Origin: Syntrophobotulus glycolicus DSM 8271
Lineage (GTDB): Bacteria; Bacillota; Desulfitobacteriia; Desulfitobacteriales; Syntrophobotulaceae
Length of the DNA: 64,000 bases
Reading direction: 5' to 3'
Assembly: GCF_000190635.1 (NCBI RefSeq)
Contig: NC_015172.1
Coordinates: 2,604,001-2,668,000, forward strand
Shown: positions 60,063 to 64,000 of the stretch, one piece after another
Position numbering within the stretch: position 1 is the stretch's first letter
Layout: each line of letters opens with the position of its first letter
Notes under the pieces: generated by a model
Told to the model about the DNA's origin: nothing
Databases searched by the model: none
What the model saw: the letters and a program-made list of their open reading frames with translations, nothing else
Program-made: the position numbers and the translations under genes

Positions 60063-61037
60063 TTAAAGCATCATCATGTTAGATGCTTGATTGATGATGG
60101 TCAGCGTGATTCTGGACTCCCCGCGCTCCTTCATGATGCGGAAAACGTTGTTGAGCGTGCGGTCGAGGAGTCGGAAGCAGCCTGTTTGATGGTTGCACGC
60201 CCGGGACTTCAGCTCCGCAAGGGCGTCCTCCTCGACTTCGTAACCTTCGAGGAAGTTATCGACCTCCTTGCCGGAGAGCCCCTTGAGGCTTGCGTAAAAG
60301 TCGACGCGATTCGCGAAGCGGGTGAGGTAGGACTTTATCTGCGCTTCGAGCTTCGGCTCGCCCGCGATGACCATGCCGACATCGGACTGGTCGAATATGG
60401 CCCGGAGAATTTCCATCTTCTTTTGTGTGTACTTGGAGATGAGCTTGTCCGCCTCGTCGATAATAAGCAGATAACCGCGATTGACGTTGAAGAACTCCCT
60501 GATTCCGTTAACGCGCTTCCATATCGTCCCGTAGGTGGTAGGGATGCCGAGAGCCCTTTCGATGGACTCCACGAGGTCTCTTGAGCTCATGGTGTCGTCG
60601 CATTCGATATAGGCGACCCGGGGCATCTTGGAGTAATACTTGAGGGCGTGGGTCTTGCCGAAGCCAGACTTTCCGACCACGATGCCGAGCCCGATGTACT
60701 CCTGACAGGAATTGCATACGCCGATGATGTTCTGCGCGTCCCGGCTCTCAAAGAAGCTCTTCCGCTTTGTGAAATTGACGACCTTCGCTCTTTCGGCAGT
60801 TGCGGCAACGAGCTCCTCACCCGTTACCTCCGCGAGGAAGGCGGTGAGCTTCGCTTCAAGCTCCGTCGCGTCGCTGTCGTATTTCCCGGAAAGATACCGG
60901 GAGACCGTCGTCCGTGAATAGTTGATGGTGCTCGCGAGGTCTGTGATGGTCTTGCCTTCGCGTTTAATGTACTCGTTGACCTTGTCTGCAAGAGTTTTAA
61001 TTTCGCCTGTGTAGGCTTTTGCTGCCGTTGCTTCCAT
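60063..61037 (-). CDS. Transposition target/ATP-binding protein (MuB-like)
   Basis: A 324-residue AAA+ ATPase. An N-terminal HTH (KTITDLASTINYSRTTVSRY) precedes the ATPase core: Walker A GKSGFGKTHAL (~128), Walker B YLLIIDEADKLI (~190), sensor 1 VIAGEPKLEA. In Mu, MuB coats target DNA, activates MuA and blocks insertion near itself. ATG 61037 has aaagggg upstream. Confidence 0.94.
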   Translation of the reverse strand: MEATAAKAYTGEIKTLADKVNEYIKREGKTITDLASTINYSRTTVSRYLSGKYDSDATELEAKLTAFLAEVTGEELVAATAERAKVVNFTKRKSFFESRDAQNIIGVCNSCQEYIGLGIVVGKSGFGKTHALKYYSKMPRVAYIECDDTMSSRDLVESIERALGIPTTYGTIWKRVNGIREFFNVNRGYLLIIDEADKLISKYTQKKMEILRAIFDQSDVGMVIAGEPKLEAQIKSYLTRFANRVDFYASLKGLSGKEVDNFLEGYEVEEDALAELKSRACNHQTGCFRLLDRTLNNVFRIMKERGESRITLTIINQASNMMML

Positions 61038-61054
61038 TTTGTTATCCCCTTTCA

Positions 61055-63139
61055 TTATCCGAGTGCTCTCAGTCTCTCAAGGACTGATTGAGCCTTTTGA
61101 TTGAAGAACTCGTCATCGGAGTCCTTGTGCTGCTTTTGCTTCTTAGAAACACTTCCGGCCTTGAGCTCCTCACGGAACTCCTTATCGTCCGGGAGCTGGA
61201 TAAGGTTGTCGTTCCTCTTAGCCCTGACCGCGAGGTCTAAACCGCCGACCACGGCGGGAGTGCCTTGTCCGTCCTGCACCCGGAGCTCGTATGGTGTTTG
61301 ATACCACTCAAGGTCTTCTTTCGTCTCGCGAATCTGCCGCTTTTGCTTCTTGAGGTGCTCTTCGAGCGTGGCCTGTGACATGCGGGGCGCGAACTGTAGT
61401 AGTTCAGCCGAGACAGCCTCGCAAATCTTCTTGCCGTTCTTGTCAAAGACATAGAGCTTGGTGACGTCATCGATGTCCCATTTGATGTTGACGGTCTGCC
61501 CGATGTAGTGGCAGAGCTCATAATCCGTGTAGAGCGTGCCGAACTTGATAATCCCTTGATTGCGGACGAGGGCGGTGTCGGCCTTCATTAGGAGCATCGC
61601 TGCATATTCCCTCAGAGGAGCTGCTTTGACGTACCGCTCGGCGTTCTCAAAGAGCTCAATCGGAGTGACCCATTTCTCGCGAGCATCTTTAAGGCCCCGG
61701 TGTTCCCGGACGTGGTACTTCTCGTTCTTCCACTTTGTCCAGAGTGCGTAAAACTCTTCCATTGTGAGGAGCTCACCGCGCTCAAGCATTCCGGGGATGT
61801 CCTTCTTCCGCTTACCCGAAGTTTTCGACCCGGTGAGTGTGCCGACATAGGAGGCCATCCATTTTGTGAACATACTGCACACCGTCCCGAAGAAACGCTC
61901 CATTTGCGCCTTGCCCCACGGCTCATAAGGGAGAGACCTTGACCAGTCTTCAATCCCTATGGAGCGGTAGAAGCCTTTTGTTTCGCTGTCGAAGTCAAGT
62001 TCCTGCATCTTGCGCTCCTTGCGGTTTTGCCCTGTGTTGGTCTCCGCTGTGTAGTCCTTGCCGTTGTCAATGTGCAGGTGTTTCGGCACGCCGCCCGGAT
62101 TGGAGTAGAGCATCTTGACGAGGCTTTCCTTGAGTATCTGCGAGTTGGCGTCGACACACATCACATCGCCCATGATGCAGCGGCTCCGTGTGTCAACCCA
62201 TGCAACAAGCTTCGGTCGGATTGCCTTGATTTTCCCGTTCGGGCTTGTGTACTGCACCCAGCAGTCGAAGGTGTGGCCGTCGCCCTGTACGAACTCCATG
62301 ACCGCGAGGGCCGAAGCGTCACGCTTACCCTTGAGCATCCGGGCATTTTTGAACTCTCTCATTCCGTTGGCGGCGAGATAGTGGGCGTTGCGTCCCCGGA
62401 GCTCGTCCATGATGTACTTGATATACCGGGCCACTGTCTTGATGGAGGGATAGCCTTCCCATCCGCTCTCCTTGGCGACCTCCTCGAATTTCGTGTAAAG
62501 CATCTCAATCGTGCCCTGATTCTGTGCGAAGTCCTTATTAAACCAAATGTTCTCAATAATAGCCTTCTGCTTGTCCGTCAAGCTTGGAAAGGTGTACGAC
62601 TGCTTCGGTTTCCGGCATAGGGTGAGCACCTTGAAGAAGTCGAAATTCCGGCCCTCTTCCTTTTCAAGCTTCAGAGCCCACGCGCTCGCTTCGAGGTATC
62701 CCTCGGCGTAGCGGTAGAGCGTCCGCTGACTGACTCCAAGCCTTGCGGCGAACTCCTCGGCGAAAGCCGTGCGCTCACCTTCTCCATAAGCGACGAACTC
62801 CTGAATCTGCTTTGAGAGCTCGACCGCCTCATAATATTCCCGCTTGTGACTCTCTATGTACCAATTGAGGTCGATATCGAGATACCACGGGGCCTCTTGT
62901 GCCTTCTGTTCGATAACAACATCCCTCCCGTCTACTTTTTTTGCTGCCTTGTGGGCCTTCCTTGCTTTGGTGGAGAGGGAGGACAGGGCGACCGTTACCC
63001 GGTCTTTGCCGCCGTTCTCTCCCGGCTCCGTTAATGTCTTGAACGCTTTTGGATTGCGCTTGATTCTTTGGACTAATGTGTTGTACTTGATTCCTTCAAG
63101 CTCTGCCGCTGTTTCCAGTGTGACGAATGTTTCCGGCAA
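61055..63139 (-). CDS. Transposase, MuA-like DDE recombinase
   Basis: A 694-residue transposase from a TTG with aaggaggg upstream. The N-terminal MuHTH (TLETAAELEGIKYNTLVQRI) and further DNA-binding HTHs (AARLGVSQRTLYRYAEGYLE) bind the ends. The RNase H core has its three acids in FVQGDGHTFDCWV, HLHIDNGKDYTAE and KAQMERFFGT. A beta-barrel and a C-terminal part (~530-694) that would contact MuB follow. The phage replicates by transposition. Confidence 0.96.
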   Translation of the reverse strand: MPETFVTLETAAELEGIKYNTLVQRIKRNPKAFKTLTEPGENGGKDRVTVALSSLSTKARKAHKAAKKVDGRDVVIEQKAQEAPWYLDIDLNWYIESHKREYYEAVELSKQIQEFVAYGEGERTAFAEEFAARLGVSQRTLYRYAEGYLEASAWALKLEKEEGRNFDFFKVLTLCRKPKQSYTFPSLTDKQKAIIENIWFNKDFAQNQGTIEMLYTKFEEVAKESGWEGYPSIKTVARYIKYIMDELRGRNAHYLAANGMREFKNARMLKGKRDASALAVMEFVQGDGHTFDCWVQYTSPNGKIKAIRPKLVAWVDTRSRCIMGDVMCVDANSQILKESLVKMLYSNPGGVPKHLHIDNGKDYTAETNTGQNRKERKMQELDFDSETKGFYRSIGIEDWSRSLPYEPWGKAQMERFFGTVCSMFTKWMASYVGTLTGSKTSGKRKKDIPGMLERGELLTMEEFYALWTKWKNEKYHVREHRGLKDAREKWVTPIELFENAERYVKAAPLREYAAMLLMKADTALVRNQGIIKFGTLYTDYELCHYIGQTVNIKWDIDDVTKLYVFDKNGKKICEAVSAELLQFAPRMSQATLEEHLKKQKRQIRETKEDLEWYQTPYELRVQDGQGTPAVVGGLDLAVRAKRNDNLIQLPDDKEFREELKAGSVSKKQKQHKDSDDEFFNQKAQSVLERLRALG

Positions 63140-63160
63140 ACCCCTCTCCCTCCTTTCACA

Positions 63161-63189
63161 TTGAACCGTGTCCGCTGCCGTGGTATAAT
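63161..63189 (+). promoter_or_regulatory. Consensus plus-strand promoter opposite the transposase leader
   Basis: TTGAAC (63161-63166), a 17-bp spacer and TATAAT (63184-63189) with a TGG just before it. It points away from the transposase gene, against early transcription. Confidence 0.82.
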
Positions 63190-63195
63190 GGCAGG

Positions 63196-63265
63196 AGAAG
63201 ATTTTTCGTGAGTCTTCTGGTAAGAGAGCCTGTTCGAGTGGTGTCGGTATGGCTCTCTTTCCTTT
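63196..63265 (+). ncRNA. Candidate ~70-nt antisense RNA with two hairpins
   Basis: Start expected at 63196-63197, seven bases from the -10. A first hairpin pairs AGAAGA (63196-63201) with TCTTCT (63213-63218). A second pairs AAGAGAGCC (63222-63230) with GGCTCTCTT (63251-63259) and is followed by TCCTTTT, a terminator. No ORF fits inside. The RNA is fully complementary to the early mRNA 55-125 bases before the transposase start, so it could restrain transposase synthesis, as antisense RNAs do in IS10. Function is inference. Confidence 0.62.
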
Positions 63266-63297
63266 TGACCTGATTCCTCATGATGCCATCCCCCCGG

Positions 63298-63609
63298 TCA
63301 CGCACTTTTTGTCACCTTTGCCGACTTGATTTTGCCGATGTGCTCCTCAACCTTCCTGAGCTCCTCATGAAGATAGGTGTTTATGTCGCTCAAGGTTTCG
63401 ATGTTTGCCTGTTTTAAGCTGATGCAATCGAACAAGTCCTCAATATCCTTCTGGATTTCCTTTTGAACCTGCTCGGCTTGCCGCTTGAGCTCGTTCTGCT
63501 TCCTTTCCAGAATGATGAGCTTGGTCTCATCGGTGAGCGTCTTACCGCTCATCCCCATCCCGGCCTTGAGACTTTCCAGCTCAAAAAGAAATTCATTGAC
63601 ATTCTTCAA
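63298..63609 (-). CDS. Coiled-coil phage early protein
   Basis: A 103-residue protein that is nearly all helix with heptads (KQNELKRQAEQVQKEIQKDI, HEELRKVEEHIGKIKSAKV). It lies between the Ner-like regulator and the transposase. No family recognised. Confidence 0.7.
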   Translation of the reverse strand: MKNVNEFLFELESLKAGMGMSGKTLTDETKLIILERKQNELKRQAEQVQKEIQKDIEDLFDCISLKQANIETLSDINTYLHEELRKVEEHIGKIKSAKVTKSA

Positions 63610-63622
63610 AGTTATTCCTCCT

Positions 63623-63841
63623 TCATGCTATTTTTTTAAACGATTCCGGGTCTAAATCAAGCACCCTCGCGATACCTTGGAGGTACTTATCCCCCGACCT
63701 GTCTCCGTATAGGATGAGATTGAGGTACTTGTTGCTTGTTCCGACCTCTTGTGCGAGCTGCACCTGTGTCATGCCTTTTTCTATGAGCGTTTTCTTAACC
63801 AACACGCCGAAGGCGGTCAGTTGTCTCTTGTTGCGCTGCAT
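63623..63841 (-). CDS. Ner/Cro-like XRE regulator
   Basis: A 72-residue HTH protein: TAFGVLVKKTLIEKGMTQVQ, LAQEVGTSNKYLNLILYGD, then a short dimerisation helix. It is the first gene of the leftward early operon, the position of Mu ner, and would shut down early and repressor transcription. ATG 63841 (after ggagg) is preferred over TTG 63844. Confidence 0.87.
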   Translation of the reverse strand: MQRNKRQLTAFGVLVKKTLIEKGMTQVQLAQEVGTSNKYLNLILYGDRSGDKYLQGIARVLDLDPESFKKIA

Positions 63842-63971
63842 CAAGCATCCTCCTTCCTGCGCTCTTAGAATTACTTCCGTTTCAAAGTTTGTGAAGTGTT
63901 TCGAGTAGTTACTTCCACCTTTTGGCTCTATAATGAGATTGCGGCCATATCATAGAGAGGGGGTGGTAATA
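63842..63971. promoter_or_regulatory. Divergent control region of the prophage
   Basis: The region separates the leftward early operon from the rightward partial gene. A plus-strand TATAAT lies at 63929-63934. Two direct copies of a-a/g-ttacttcc (63869-63878 and 63907-63916), with a GAAGTG between, are likely operator half-sites for the repressor and the Ner-like protein. Confidence 0.6.
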
Positions 63972-64000
63972 ATGGATGCTAAAGCTTTTGCTCGTGAATT
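63972..64000 (+). CDS. Start of a rightward gene, probably the phage repressor (partial)
   Basis: ATG 63972 follows gagaggggg and opens MDAKAFARE before the window ends. Its divergent place against the Ner-like gene is that of the repressor or an immunity-region gene. Nine residues are too few to identify it. Confidence 0.5.

Larger units (their letters stand above)
32240..64000 (-). mobile_element. Mu-like transposable prophage carrying a DGR (runs past the right edge)
   Basis: From ~32240 to the window end the genes form a Mu-type prophage: MuA/MuB transposition proteins, Gam, GemA, Mor, Mu-type head genes, a contractile tail and a DGR-diversified fibre. Nearly all are on the minus strand, from early (right) to late (left). 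The left limit is inferred from a TG dinucleotide at 32240-32241 followed by tandem 21-bp repeats; the other end is outside the window, so the target duplication cannot be checked. The repressor is presumably the partial gene at 63972. Confidence 0.92.

Noticed and set aside
1-64000. CRISPR array or rRNA genes
   Set aside because: No regularly spaced repeats of 23-40 bp with unique spacers and no rRNA-like sequence were seen.

Overview
This window is a chromosome segment of an endospore-forming, low-to-medium GC Firmicute. Sporulation genes (spoIIR, a SleB-type hydrolase, ytvI, a GerM lipoprotein), a two-subunit class I fumarase and the gene order fit a clostridial lineage such as Peptococcaceae or Desulfitobacteriaceae. 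That placement is an inference from gene content; no species is claimed.

Layout. 1-2254: end of a peptide/nickel-type ABC importer. 2255-10054: an accessory patch of a DUF3990/XRE toxin-antitoxin pair, remnants of a phosphoesterase and of hicAB, a Fic protein, an XRE membrane regulator and an IetAS-like AAA ATPase whose protease partner is truncated. The patch abuts tRNA-Pro(TGG) (10055-10128) and holds several partial copies of the tRNA 3' end plus a 129-bp direct repeat, as expected for serial insertion at a tRNA. 10240-32203: core host genes, including rdgB-rph, an O-methyltransferase, an RsmF-like methyltransferase with a minisatellite, fumarase, murI, marR, spoIIR, a ZIP transporter, ylbF, sleB, a ctpA-like gene lacking the usual catalytic lysine, ytvI, and a TetR/RND efflux operon.

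32240-64000: a Mu-like transposable prophage that runs off the right edge. Nearly all of its genes are on the minus strand. From right to left it has a divergent regulatory region, a Ner-like regulator, a MuA-type DDE transposase, a MuB-type ATPase, Gam, GemA, an endolysin, a Mor-family activator, a terminator, then the late operon: holin, terminase, DUF935 portal, Mu-type head genes, and a contractile tail and baseplate resembling the PBSX/Xkd type. The late operon ends in a complete diversity-generating retroelement (DGR): Avd-like protein, template repeat (TR), reverse transcriptase and a tail-fibre-like variable protein. The TR (35834-35927) and the variable repeat VR (33961-34054) differ at 5 of 94 positions, and every difference is at an adenine of the coding-strand template, the hallmark of DGR mutagenesis.

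Smaller features noticed in the phage: a -1 slippery site joining two tail-chaperone frames; a self-contained plus-strand 'moron' with its own promoter and terminator inside the tail operon; a candidate short antisense RNA with consensus promoter and terminator opposite the transposase leader; and tandem 21-bp repeats at the phage end that look like transposase-binding sites. The phage end lies only 36 bp upstream of the efflux adaptor start codon, so insertion probably separated that operon from its native promoter.
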